DNA of 35,029 nt from NORP294 sp047627915. GTDB taxonomy: Bacteria; Bacteroidota; Bacteroidia; Flavobacteriales_E; Vicingaceae. Positions 17,701-24,462 of the stretch are shown piece after piece. The translations under genes were made by a program, and so were the position numbers. The notes beneath the pieces are model-generated. The model saw nothing but the letters and a program-made list of their open reading frames with translations, searched no databases and had not been told where the DNA came from. The DNA lies in assembly GCA_047627915.1 (NCBI GenBank), contig JBLHTZ010000023.1:1-35029 (forward strand), read 5' to 3'. Positions within the stretch are counted from its first letter, which is position 1; every line of letters begins with the position of its first letter.

Positions 17701-18304
17701 GTGGAGCAGGAATGTAATCGATAACCTTAATAAGATCTTCAGAAGCGAGTTTATTTAATTTGTTTTTAGGAATTCTGACCTCGATATATTCGGATGTTTG
17801 GTTTTCAGAAAGAATAATGAAACCTTCACCTTGTAAATAAGCAACAAGATTTGTTGAGGTAACATCTAAGTGTGCCTCAACCATAAGGTCCATTTCATTG
17901 CCGGAAACTGCCCAGCCTGGGTTCTCAGAGTTTTTAACTGCTTTTGAGAATTTAAAATTAGAGGTGAACGGCGCTATCGCTCGGATGTTTAAGCTTTGCA
18001 GTGATACTTCGCTCGCATTCATGATAGTTGCAATGAATGCATTTAACGGAAGATACTCTAATAGGTTAATTCCATTTTGTTTCAGAACTTCCTTTTCACT
18101 ATTCGTTGGGACTGTATTGAACTGCACCACAACATATTTCTCAGAAATACTACCTGCTACTGCAGAAAGTGTAGCGTTTGGATTATTAGTTGTTAGCGTA
18201 ACGTCTCCGCTTTTTAGCTTTAAAGTATAATCATTTGCTCCACTTAAGTGGGTGCTACAAATCAATAATGTAAAGAGCGAAGTAAGTGCTATTATTCTTT
18301 TCAT
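14702..18304 (-). CDS. Secreted subtilisin-like (S8) serine protease with type A T9SS C-terminal domain
   Basis: A 1200-residue multidomain exported protease. Signal peptide at about 1-23, then a propeptide-like region (about 24-215). The S8 catalytic domain (about 225-500) has D239 (IAIADDA), H264 (NGSHGDMVSG), oxyanion N354 (SAGNS) and nucleophile S437 (GGGTSAASPG), so the triad is complete. Next come a jelly-roll segment of the kind that follows many S8 domains (about 507-630), an Ig-like segment (about 636-715), an Fn3 domain (about 718-812), a CARDB-like stretch (about 815-922) and a MAM-like lectin fold (about 926-1115, starting LPYTEDFES). The last ~75 residues (SVYPNPSIGMFTL, then YSKGIYFL and KLIVY) are a type A T9SS sorting domain, removed after export. 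The first aspartate motif is ADDA in place of the common DTG. Substrates are unknown. It is a single-gene unit with its own terminator. Confidence 0.95.
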   Translation of the reverse strand: MKRIIALTSLFTLLICSTHLSGANDYTLKLKSGDVTLTTNNPNATLSAVAGSISEKYVVVQFNTVPTNSEKEVLKQNGINLLEYLPLNAFIATIMNASEVSLQSLNIRAIAPFTSNFKFSKAVKNSENPGWAVSGNEMDLMVEAHLDVTSTNLVAYLQGEGFIILSENQTSEYIEVRIPKNKLNKLASEDLIKVIDYIPAPPEKEDERGRTLHRSNMLDSEHPLGRKYDGTGVSIAIADDAIIGPHIDIKGRVTSFAVSQNGSHGDMVSGIAMGAGNLNPDYRGMATGAYLYFYDIGGYPHINNAVSNLSSRGVVITSTSYSEGCNAGYTSTTRFVDQQTRQNPELLHVFSAGNSASMTCGGNAYGAGTPWGTITGGRKQGKATIATGNLFYNSALTASSSRGPAADGRIKPDICANGTNQMSINANNTYQVGGGTSAASPGIAGLAAQMYQGYRALNSGNNPESGLIKAAMLNTARDLGNTGPDFSYGWGRVNAHRAMSLIEQNRYLSSTVSQNDSNSHTITVGANVEELKVMVYWTDFEATTNAAQALVNNIDLKVVTPGGDTLLPWILNSATNAAAITSPATKGIDNLNNMEQVQIDTVNAGTYTVLVNGKTIPQGPQKYYIVWETRDDAIEVTYPSGGEGLVPGTNETIRWDAFGNSGTTIVEYSLNNGSTWNSITVTNGAARSADWNVPGAATGDALVRVTKGTRTGISAHNFAIIQRPSNIRTNFICPDSVELAWNPAPGATGYKIYQLGATHMDSVGVSTSTTFKLYNLNLADDNWFAVSSLGNGYEGKRSIANIIGKTATNCPFDYDVEILQIASPNSAFLISCGSGKTGVTITLRNNGDSVAANVPLRLVYNGTTYFDTTAAPLASNATRNFTFSDSLVFTSSGANSFSVISDFIGDQNSNNDTLGLDLTVLGTTFTLPYTEDFESNLNCATTADCGNTTCNLNGGWFNGLNGVDDDIDLRVDFGGTPSNGTGPSIDHNPGTGTGRYLYSEASGTGAGCTFADAVTISPCFDLSNTIAPEFSFWYHMNGSTVNGNTVGRINVDMFTNGTWTPNIIAPINGFQGNSWQQATIDMRAYAGQTVNFRITVTTGNNWSSDIAIDDINFIDLSLGLNEGSLNNSFSVYPNPSIGMFTLKFNELPKNNIQITDMSGRIIKELNITSEVSTIDLSNYSKGIYFLTERNSGVVEKLIVY

Positions 18305-18375
18305 GTAAATACTTTTAATTGGAAGTTAAAGTTAAGTAATGAAACGTTAAACTAATTGTAATGTTCAAGACAGTT

Positions 18376-18582
18376 TTACGGCTTGTTTATCATCTTGTAT
18401 ATTAAATAGATAAATGGTGATCCATGCAGAGCAACATCAAACCAGTCTTTTCCGGTCATACCAACGGCACCCCCTAAAATCCACTTTATTTTGCCCCATA
18501 AATGTGGTTCTGGAAAGAATGGTGCCAATCCCAATGTTGCACAAAGGAGAAAAGGCATCAATAAGTCTTTTCTTTTAAACAT
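18376..18582 (-). CDS. Small conserved membrane protein
   Basis: A 68-residue protein with two hydrophobic stretches: residues ~8-24 (LMPFLLCATLGLAPFFP) and the C-terminal ~52-64 (SPFIYLIYKMI). The middle holds a conserved-looking segment (EPHLWGKIKWILGGAVGMTGKDWFDVALHG). I recognise the general pattern (LCATLGLAPFxPEPHxWGK..W..GG) from short Bacteroidota proteins often called hypothetical, sometimes loosely called RND transporter, without a known function. It starts 5 bases after the lipoprotein rhodanese gene and is probably the last gene of the DUF983-rhodanese unit. It is probably real because the frame is tight to its neighbour and the composition is typical of membrane proteins. Confidence 0.8.
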   Translation of the reverse strand: MFKRKDLLMPFLLCATLGLAPFFPEPHLWGKIKWILGGAVGMTGKDWFDVALHGSPFIYLIYKMINKP

Positions 18583-18587
18583 GGTGC

Positions 18588-18989
18588 TTATTTGGACCAG
18601 GCATTATACCCTCCTTTTAAGTCAATAACTTGAGTAAATCCATTTTCTTGGAGTAATGCTGAAGCTTTTCCGCTTCTTCCACCGACGGCACAAAAAACAT
18701 AAACCGGTATGCTTTTATCAAAAGTTTCCATTGCTTTTTGAAACGAGCCATTCAGTATGTCATAATTCTTGGCGCCTTCTATCGTTCCTGCTGAAAACTC
18801 TCCTGCTCTTCTGACATCAATTAACTGAGGACTTTCTTCTTTTTCAAGAGCTGCTTTAAATTCGTTAGCAGGTAATACTTCATAGGAAGATTTGGAGGTT
18901 TGTTCTGTTGAATTTTCTTTTTGAGCAATGCCATTACAAGCAGTAAGAGTGAAAAAGCTTAAAGAAATAAGGTAAAATATATTTTTCAT
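18588..18989 (-). CDS. Rhodanese-domain lipoprotein
   Basis: A single-domain rhodanese of 133 residues made as a lipoprotein. I place the start at the ATG at 18989-18987: it opens directly onto MKNIFYLISLSFFTLTACNG, a signal peptide with lipobox LTAC, and leaves a 4-base gap from the preceding gene. An upstream in-frame ATG (19031) would add 14 residues that spoil the signal peptide and overlap the neighbour. The active-site loop is CAVGGRS with the sulfur-carrying cysteine at about residue 100, and LIDVRRAGEF and LKGGYNAW are standard rhodanese motifs. Rhodaneses carry persulfide sulfur from thiosulfate or other donors to acceptors. The lipid anchor places this one in the periplasm or on the outer membrane, unlike its neighbour. 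The sulfur acceptor is unknown. Confidence 0.92.
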   Translation of the reverse strand: MKNIFYLISLSFFTLTACNGIAQKENSTEQTSKSSYEVLPANEFKAALEKEESPQLIDVRRAGEFSAGTIEGAKNYDILNGSFQKAMETFDKSIPVYVFCAVGGRSGKASALLQENGFTQVIDLKGGYNAWSK

Positions 18990-18993
18990 GCTA

Positions 18994-19296
18994 CTAAGAG
19001 TTAAATGAATTCCACGCTTGGATTCCTCCAATTAAATTGTAAACTGTTAATCCTTGTTTATCCATGAATTGACATGCAGAAGCGCTTCTTCCACCAGAAC
19101 GACAATAAACATAGTAGCTCTTTGTTTTATCTAAGTCCATTACTTTTGCAGGGAAGCTCTGCTCCATTATATTCATGTTGGTTGAGTTCGGAATTAATCC
19201 TTCCGCTTCTTCTTCAGGTGTTCTAACGTCAATTATAGCTGCATTTTCGTCATTTTTAAATCCTTCTACAAATTCGTTAATAGTTAAGTCTTTCAT
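18994..19296 (-). CDS. Cytosolic single-domain rhodanese
   Basis: A 100-residue rhodanese-like sulfurtransferase without a signal peptide, so probably cytosolic. The active-site loop CRSGGRS holds the catalytic cysteine at residue 65. The N-terminal AAIIDVRTPEEEAEGLIPNS and C-terminal NLIGGIQAW complete the fold, and the length equals that of GlpE/PspE-type proteins. Its start overlaps the end of the DUF983 gene by 4 bases (ATGA type) and it ends 4 bases before the lipoprotein rhodanese, which indicates translational coupling in one unit. The donor and acceptor of sulfur are not evident. Confidence 0.93.
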   Translation of the reverse strand: MKDLTINEFVEGFKNDENAAIIDVRTPEEEAEGLIPNSTNMNIMEQSFPAKVMDLDKTKSYYVYCRSGGRSASACQFMDKQGLTVYNLIGGIQAWNSFNS

Positions 19297-19673
19297 GATT
19301 TTTCTTGTTTATAGTTCATAAATAAATTTGCCCAAATTATTTTTGAAAGGGCGTAATATAAAGGAGTTGCGATAATTAAAAAGCTTGCTACTAGTATGAT
19401 AAAGTTCCAAAATTCCATTTCGAACCCAAGGACTAATTTGGCAACCACGAAACTGACAACATGTGCTACACCAAATGCGTATGAAACATACATGGCACCA
19501 TAGTAAAAACCCGGTTCAATGCTAAATTTTCTGTTGCATTTCTCGCAACTATCGCGGACTTCCGACATGCTGGATAAGTTGTAAGGGTTTCTTGATTTAT
19601 AAAAATCGCCTTCCTGACAATAAGGACACTTAAACTTTAAGATGCTATATAGTTTTGAGCCTTTTCTAAGCAT
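19293..19673 (-). CDS. DUF983 domain membrane protein
   Basis: A 126-residue protein matching the DUF983 family. The N-terminal part has two CxxC pairs (CPYCQEG at about 16-22 and CEKCNRKF at about 43-50), typical of a zinc ribbon. FSIEPGFYYGAMYVSYAFG leads into two hydrophobic segments (about 60-80 and 88-110) likely to span the inner membrane. The function of the family is unknown. It is the first gene of a four-gene minus-strand unit with two rhodaneses and a small membrane protein, and overlaps the first rhodanese by 4 bases. The pairing with sulfurtransferases could mean a redox or metal role, but that is inference. Confidence 0.9.
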   Translation of the reverse strand: MLRKGSKLYSILKFKCPYCQEGDFYKSRNPYNLSSMSEVRDSCEKCNRKFSIEPGFYYGAMYVSYAFGVAHVVSFVVAKLVLGFEMEFWNFIILVASFLIIATPLYYALSKIIWANLFMNYKQEKS

Positions 19674-19684
19674 TTTTTTTTTTT

Positions 19685-19692
19685 CAAAGTTA
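19685..19692 (-). promoter_or_regulatory. Candidate -7 box (TAACTTTG) for the DUF983-rhodanese unit
   Basis: The minus strand reads TAACTTTG, a full match to the TAnnTTTG consensus, followed by an A-run leading into the DUF983 ATG at 19673. The implied leader is very short (about 5-6 bases), and no TTTG lies at the right upstream distance. The same eight bases occur at 498-505. Confidence 0.3.
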
Positions 19693-19755
19693 GCAATACT
19701 GATGTCCTAGTTTGGTAACATAGGATACAAACTTCAAAAGCGATTAAAAATAATT

Positions 19756-21087
19756 TTATAACAGTTCGTTGGCCAAGTTAGCTAATTCAGATCGTTCCCC
19801 TTTTTCTAAAACAATATGCGAATACAGTTTATTTCCTCGAACTTTATCAATTAAATAGGATAACCCATTACTGTATTCATCCAGGTAAGGAGTATCAATT
19901 TGCCTAATGTCTCCTGTGAATATTATTTTGGAATTCTCTCCAGCTCTCGTAATAATTGTTTTCACTTCGTGTGGAGTTAGGTTTTGTGCCTCGTCTACTA
20001 TAAATATGATGTCGGATAAACTCCTCCCTCTAATGTAGGCTAAAGGAGTAATTACAATTTTTTCGGTTTTCTGCATCTCTAAAATCTGCTTGTGCCTTTT
20101 GTCAGTTTCGCTAAACTGATTTTTGATAAACTTTAAATTGTCCCATAATGGTTCCATGTAAGGGTTAATTTTATCTTTAATATCGCCTGGTAGAAAGCCA
20201 ATATCCTTATTGCTCAGGGGTACAATAGGCCTGGCTAAAATAATTTGCTTGAACTCTCTTCGTTGCTCTAAAGCCCCTGCTAAAGCCAATAACGTTTTGC
20301 CAGTTCCTGCTACACCTTGAATTGTAACTAGTTTGATGTTAGGATTTAGTATTGCATGAAGAGCGAAGGCTTGTTCTGCGTTTCTTGGAACGATGCCAAA
20401 AGCGTTTATTTTTTCAACTCTTTCTAAAAGATCTTCAATTGGGTTGTAAAAAGCTAAGCTTGATGATTTTCCATTTTTTAAGATGTAAAAATGGTTGTTT
20501 TCAACGTTGTCTTTTATGAAACTGTAATCAGCAAGTTTGCCTTTCTCATATATTTCCTTAATGGCTTCAGAAGGCACTCCTTCTACTTTTTCTTTTCCCA
20601 AATATAAATCTGAGACGTCTTTGATTTTTCCGGTACTATAGTCTTCAGCAACCATATTCAAAGCCTTTGCTTTAATTCGAAGATTGATGTCTTTAGTAAC
20701 TAAAATGACTAGTTTTTCGTTTTCAATTTCTTGAAGACTTAGAGCTGCGTTTAAAATTTGATGATCGCCCTTTTTATCATCGAAAATTTTCTCGGGACTA
20801 TTTTTTAAATCAGGGTTCGGGAATATGATTTTAAATTTTGATTTTTTGCCTGATCCAAGAGGAATCCAGTCATTAAGGGTGTACTTGCTCGATAACTTAT
20901 CGACCATTCTTGTAAATTCTCTAGCTTCAAAATTTTTAGTGTCATGTCCTTTTTTAAAGTTATCTAACTCTTCTAAAACGGTTATCGGAATGGCTATGTC
21001 ATTGTCTTCAAAATTCATTAAAGAATTGTGGTCGTGAATAATAACAGAGGTGTCGAGAACGTAAATCTTTTTGATTTTTTTTGGCAT
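19756..21087 (-). CDS. PIN-PhoH family ATPase (PhoH2/YlaK-like)
   Basis: A 443-residue two-domain protein. An N-terminal PIN nuclease-like domain (about 8-150) keeps acidic residues (D12 in VLDTSVI, E39/E40 in VLEELDNF, D133 in VTKDINL). A C-terminal PhoH domain (about 230-443) follows, with Walker A GVAGTGKT (258-265) and Walker B FIVDEAQ (D365, E366). Proteins of this layout (PhoH2) act as ATP-driven RNA helicase/ribonucleases in species where they have been tested, and in mycobacteria they can lie in toxin-antitoxin pairs. No small antitoxin-like gene adjoins this one: the 144 bases upstream are non-coding, and 82 bases separate it from the DUF983 gene downstream. The name PhoH does not by itself imply phosphate control. 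Probably monocistronic. Confidence 0.93.
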   Translation of the reverse strand: MPKKIKKIYVLDTSVIIHDHNSLMNFEDNDIAIPITVLEELDNFKKGHDTKNFEAREFTRMVDKLSSKYTLNDWIPLGSGKKSKFKIIFPNPDLKNSPEKIFDDKKGDHQILNAALSLQEIENEKLVILVTKDINLRIKAKALNMVAEDYSTGKIKDVSDLYLGKEKVEGVPSEAIKEIYEKGKLADYSFIKDNVENNHFYILKNGKSSSLAFYNPIEDLLERVEKINAFGIVPRNAEQAFALHAILNPNIKLVTIQGVAGTGKTLLALAGALEQRREFKQIILARPIVPLSNKDIGFLPGDIKDKINPYMEPLWDNLKFIKNQFSETDKRHKQILEMQKTEKIVITPLAYIRGRSLSDIIFIVDEAQNLTPHEVKTIITRAGENSKIIFTGDIRQIDTPYLDEYSNGLSYLIDKVRGNKLYSHIVLEKGERSELANLANELL

Positions 21088-21185
21088 TTTGTCTGATTTT
21101 AGTTACTTAATAAATTTAAGCGTTTTAAAATCTTACTTATTGGGGTGCCGTTAAAAAGAAACTAACTACTGCACCTTGAAAAGTT

Positions 21186-21221
21186 CGTTTCGTGGGGGAA
21201 TTTGTTAACGATGACGAAACG
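21186..21221 (-). terminator. Weak hairpin after waaA, possible terminator
   Basis: An 8-bp perfect inverted repeat (CGTTTCGT at 21186-21193 and ACGAAACG at 21214-21221) with a 20-base loop lies just past the waaA stop. On the minus strand it is followed by AACTTTTC, a poor T-run. It may end the barrel-waaA transcript or may be a protein-binding site before the PhoH gene. Confidence 0.35.
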
Positions 21222-21231
21222 TTGCGGTAAA

Positions 21232-22464
21232 CTACTTTTGGTAAATGTAATCTAACACTTTACCTGTAGCGCCTAAATTCTGGGCCACATAGTTTTTAGC
21301 TTTTAATACTGCATTTTGATAGTAGGACTCATCTTTTAGCAAAGTCATGGTAGTGTGAAATTCTTCTTGGTTGTTTACGCTAAAGCCTGCGCCAATTTCA
21401 ATTAGGTCGTGTGCTTCTTGAAACTTTTTGTAATTAGGGCCAAATAAAACCGGACAACCATAAATTACAGCCTCAAGAGTATTGTGAATACCAGAACCAA
21501 AACCTCCACCTATAAAAGCAATGCGCCCGTACCTGTAGAGCTTCGATAGCAATCCAATCTGATCAATAATTAAGACCTTTAAAGGTCTTAAATCTTCGTT
21601 AGCGCTGGTTTCTGACAATAGTTTGCAAGATGAGGAGAACCGTTCTTTCAGTAATTTAATTTTACTTGAATCAATTTCATGAGGAGCAATAATTATTTTA
21701 CTTGAGGAGTTGCTTTTGGAAAAATTAACAGCTAACTCATTTTCTTTTTCCCAACTACTTCCAAAAATTAGAACTTCAGAGTCTTTGGAGAAACTCTCAA
21801 ATCGTTCTTCAGAAAATGATTCCTTTGAAATAGTTAAAACTCGATCTAACCTAGTGTCTCCTGTTATTGAGGCGTTTTTAAATCCAACAGAGTACAGAAG
21901 TTTCAATGATTCGTCATTTTGAACAAAAAAGTGACGAAATGCTGCTAGATGTTTTCTAAACCAACCTCCATATGACTTAAAGAAGTGTTGGTTTTTTCGG
22001 AATATCCCACAAATTAAATAGCATTCAATATTTTGAAGACTGATTTGGTGTAGGTAATTGAACCAGAACTCATACTTAATGAATATGATTCGATGAGGTT
22101 GGATGAGTTTTAAGAAGTCTTTTGCATTTCGTTGAGTGTCAATAGGCAGGTAAATTACTTTGTCTGCAAGTTCATAGTTTTTTCTTATTTCATAACCGGA
22201 GGGAGAGAAAAAGCTAACTAAGATAAACTCTTCCGGTCCCCTTTTTTTTATTTGCTCAATTATTGGCCTGGCTTGCTCAAATTCTCCTAATGAGGCAACA
22301 TGAATCCAAGTAAGTTTTTTTCCTTCTGGATTCAGAGCAATTAACTTTTTTTGCCAGTTTTTTCTGCCGGCAATCCATAGGGTAGCTTTTTTATTTCCTA
22401 ATAAAGCTGCAACTTTTATAAAAAAGGAATAGACTAAAATGCTAAAACTATAGAGTGTTCTCAT
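21232..22464 (-). CDS. waaA: 3-deoxy-D-manno-octulosonic acid (Kdo) transferase
   Basis: A 410-residue GT-B glycosyltransferase (GT30) that adds Kdo from CMP-Kdo to the lipid A precursor on the inner face of the inner membrane. The N-terminal hydrophobic helix (about 5-24) anchors it. The catalytic base is expected at E61 in HVASLGEFEQARPII, the classic WaaA block. SFFSPSGYE, a KYEFWFNY segment (about 129-137) and the C-terminal FIGGGFGSGIHNTLEA motif (about 317-332), which binds the nucleotide, are all present. Length is close to other WaaA proteins (about 420). It starts 5 bases after an outer-membrane barrel gene and is probably cotranscribed with it. Its presence indicates a Gram-negative envelope with Kdo-bearing lipopolysaccharide. 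Confidence 0.96.
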   Translation of the reverse strand: MRTLYSFSILVYSFFIKVAALLGNKKATLWIAGRKNWQKKLIALNPEGKKLTWIHVASLGEFEQARPIIEQIKKRGPEEFILVSFFSPSGYEIRKNYELADKVIYLPIDTQRNAKDFLKLIQPHRIIFIKYEFWFNYLHQISLQNIECYLICGIFRKNQHFFKSYGGWFRKHLAAFRHFFVQNDESLKLLYSVGFKNASITGDTRLDRVLTISKESFSEERFESFSKDSEVLIFGSSWEKENELAVNFSKSNSSSKIIIAPHEIDSSKIKLLKERFSSSCKLLSETSANEDLRPLKVLIIDQIGLLSKLYRYGRIAFIGGGFGSGIHNTLEAVIYGCPVLFGPNYKKFQEAHDLIEIGAGFSVNNQEEFHTTMTLLKDESYYQNAVLKAKNYVAQNLGATGKVLDYIYQK

Positions 22465-22469
22465 TGCGT

Positions 22470-23231
22470 TTAACGGTAATAAAACTCTTCTGAAGCTCTT
22501 TGACGAATAGGGATGGACCAGCCAGCCCTAAACCCATATAAAAAGTCTAGTTTTCTGCCCAAATCAAAGCTTTGAGTGTCATAATTGTACCCTCTTCTGT
22601 TTTTTGTGAACCCTTGTTGAAATTCTAAGCCAAGATAAAAATTATAAAGATTTTTTTTTCCGAAATGCTGATAGCCAATAAACTGTTTTAGAGCTAAACC
22701 GCTATGAAGTCGATCGTAGCCTTTTAGCATTTCTTCGCTTAGTTGAAATACATCTCCATCTCTGTAGTCTATGAAAATTTTATGCTGTAAATAACCAACT
22801 CCTAGTTGGGTTAAAATGCCAGAATTTTGATTGGTAAATTTTAAAGGAATTAATTTACCTACTGATGCAAAAAGACTAAACCCTCTTAAGTCATATGAGA
22901 TCCTAACCAACTCACCTTGCGAATCTGTTATGTCACCTCTTTCGTTAGCAATTCCTGACAGCAGACCAACTCTCTTAACTTTTGAACCGAACATAAAATT
23001 TCCTTCAATTTCAAATTGAAAATTTGACGCTGTTTTAAACCCTAAAGCCGCTCCTGCGGTATTTGCCTGCTGGAAAGTTTCTTCAAAATCCCCGGAAGGT
23101 AGTAGATATGAATATTGAAATCGAATAAATGGAATAGATTCGCTAGAGTCTCTGTAGTTTTTAACTTGACTGTAACCTTTTAAGAAGACTGCATTTAGTA
23201 AAAAGAGAATTGCAATTTTTGAAAAATTCAT
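22470..23231 (-). CDS. Putative outer-membrane beta-barrel protein
   Basis: A 253-residue protein with a signal peptide (MNFSKIAILFLLNAVFLKGYSQ, cut after YSQ). The remainder alternates hydrophobic and polar residues with many aromatic positions (FIRFQYSYLLPSGDF, FQFEIEGNFMFGSK, LYNFYLGLEFQQGF), as expected for an 8-10 stranded barrel. It ends with a strand near the C-terminus, but the very last residues (EEFYYR) lack the classic final phenylalanine. I do not recognise a named family. It is the first gene of a pair with waaA (5-base gap), so a link to envelope or lipopolysaccharide assembly is plausible but unproven. The 76-base gap before it is shared with the divergent sugar operon. Confidence 0.8.
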   Translation of the reverse strand: MNFSKIAILFLLNAVFLKGYSQVKNYRDSSESIPFIRFQYSYLLPSGDFEETFQQANTAGAALGFKTASNFQFEIEGNFMFGSKVKRVGLLSGIANERGDITDSQGELVRISYDLRGFSLFASVGKLIPLKFTNQNSGILTQLGVGYLQHKIFIDYRDGDVFQLSEEMLKGYDRLHSGLALKQFIGYQHFGKKNLYNFYLGLEFQQGFTKNRRGYNYDTQSFDLGRKLDFLYGFRAGWSIPIRQRASEEFYYR

Positions 23232-23279
23232 AAAGCTAAATTACCAATAGTTTACGCTTCAAAATTTAGCTAAAAACCC

Positions 23280-23287
23280 TATCTTCG
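23280..23287 (+). promoter_or_regulatory. Candidate -7 box (TATCTTCG) of the nucleotide-sugar operon
   Basis: TATCTTCG differs at one base from the TAnnTTTG consensus and lies 20 bases before the ATG at 23308, giving a leader of about 14 bases. No clear TTTG element is seen at 17-23 bases upstream. On the opposite strand the same gap holds TTTG-N16-TAATTTAG (23263-23236) for the divergent barrel-waaA pair, but that would leave almost no leader. Confidence 0.35.
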
Positions 23288-23307
23288 CAAACCGTAAAAA
23301 ATTACAG

Positions 23308-24444
23308 ATGATGGCAATTCAGATGGTTGACTTGAAAAGTCAATATGAGCATATTAAAAAGGAAGTAGACGATCGTATTCAAGGGGTTTTAAACACCGCT
23401 TCTTTTATTAATGGGCCCGAAGTAAAACGTTTCCAAGAGGAATTAGAGAGTTATTTGCAAGTGAAACATGTTATACCTTGTGCAAATGGGACTGATGCGT
23501 TGCAGGTTGCAATGATGGCTTTGGGTTTGAAGCCAGGAGATGAGGTGATCACGACAACTTTTACCTTTGTTGCTACGGCTGAAGTCATCGCTTTGCTTGG
23601 ATTGGTGCCGGTGCTTGTTGACTGCGATGAGAATAGTTTTTTAATATCTGAAGACGCTGTTCGCAATGCAATTACTTCTAAAACGAAGGCTATTATTCCA
23701 GTGCACTTATTTGGACAATGCGCCAATATGGAGGAGATAATGACAATTGCAAAAGAAAATGATCTTTTTGTAATTGAAGATGCGGCGCAGTCAATTGGGT
23801 CAAGTTTTCATTTTAAAGATGGTCATTCGCAACAGTCGGGAACAATGGGTAATTTTGGTTGTACTTCTTTTTTCCCCTCTAAGAATTTAGGTTGTTATGG
23901 TGATGGAGGTGCATTATTCACCAACGATGATGCGTTAGCCGATAAAGCAAGGATGATTGTGAATCACGGAATGAAAGTTCGTTATTATCATGATGAAATC
24001 GGAGTAAATTCAAGACTGGATAGTATTCAAGCGGCAGTGTTAAGCGTGAAATTACTACGACTAAATGATTATGGTAATGCAAGAAGAGCAGCAGCGTGGC
24101 ATTACGACGAAGCTTTTAAAGACTTACCCGAAGTAATTACTCCAGAAAGGGTTCGAAATTCTTGTCATGTTTTTCATCAGTATACTTTGAGAATTGTTGG
24201 CGTAGATAGAAATGCGTTACAAAAGCATATGATGGACAATGGTGTTCCGGCCATGATTTATTATCCAGTACCACTGCATCAGCAAAAAGCATACAGGGAT
24301 GAGAGGTATCAAGATGGAGACTTTCCAATTGCAGAGCAGTTAGCGTTAGAGGTTCTTTCGCTGCCGATGCATACGGAATTAGATAAAGAGCAATTGGAAA
24401 AAATTACTTCGACATTAAGGGAGTATGTTTTAGGGAATAGATAA
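23308..24444 (+). CDS. WbpE-like DegT/DnrJ family sugar aminotransferase
   Basis: A 378-residue PLP aminotransferase. The PLP-binding lysine is K192, in FFPSKNLGCYGDGGA, the family hallmark, and NGTDAL and EDAAQSIG are the usual cofactor contacts. The opening MVDLKSQYEHIKKEVDDRI and the block around K192 resemble WbpE/WlbC, which aminate C3 of UDP-2-acetamido-3-oxo-glucuronate using glutamate. That reading is strengthened by a WbpD-like acetyltransferase three genes downstream. The 3-keto substrate needs a WbpB-type dehydrogenase, which is not in the window. Two adjacent ATGs (23308 and 23311) are possible starts. First gene of an eight-gene plus-strand operon. Other DegT roles (4-amino sugars) remain possible. 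Confidence 0.88.
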   Translation: MMAIQMVDLKSQYEHIKKEVDDRIQGVLNTASFINGPEVKRFQEELESYLQVKHVIPCANGTDALQVAMMALGLKPGDEVITTTFTFVATAEVIALLGLVPVLVDCDENSFLISEDAVRNAITSKTKAIIPVHLFGQCANMEEIMTIAKENDLFVIEDAAQSIGSSFHFKDGHSQQSGTMGNFGCTSFFPSKNLGCYGDGGALFTNDDALADKARMIVNHGMKVRYYHDEIGVNSRLDSIQAAVLSVKLLRLNDYGNARRAAAWHYDEAFKDLPEVITPERVRNSCHVFHQYTLRIVGVDRNALQKHMMDNGVPAMIYYPVPLHQQKAYRDERYQDGDFPIAEQLALEVLSLPMHTELDKEQLEKITSTLREYVLGNR

Positions 24445-24462
24445 AGATAAAATAAAATTTAG

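Noticed and set aside
18990..19031. Upstream ATG that would lengthen the lipoprotein rhodanese by 14 residues
   Set aside because: The extension places charged residues before the signal peptide and overlaps the preceding rhodanese gene by 38 bases, whereas the ATG at 18989 gives a standard lipoprotein start and a 4-base gap.
19756..21231. PIN-PhoH protein as part of a toxin-antitoxin pair
   Set aside because: PhoH2 genes in mycobacteria have a small partner upstream, but the 144 bases upstream here contain no plausible short gene.
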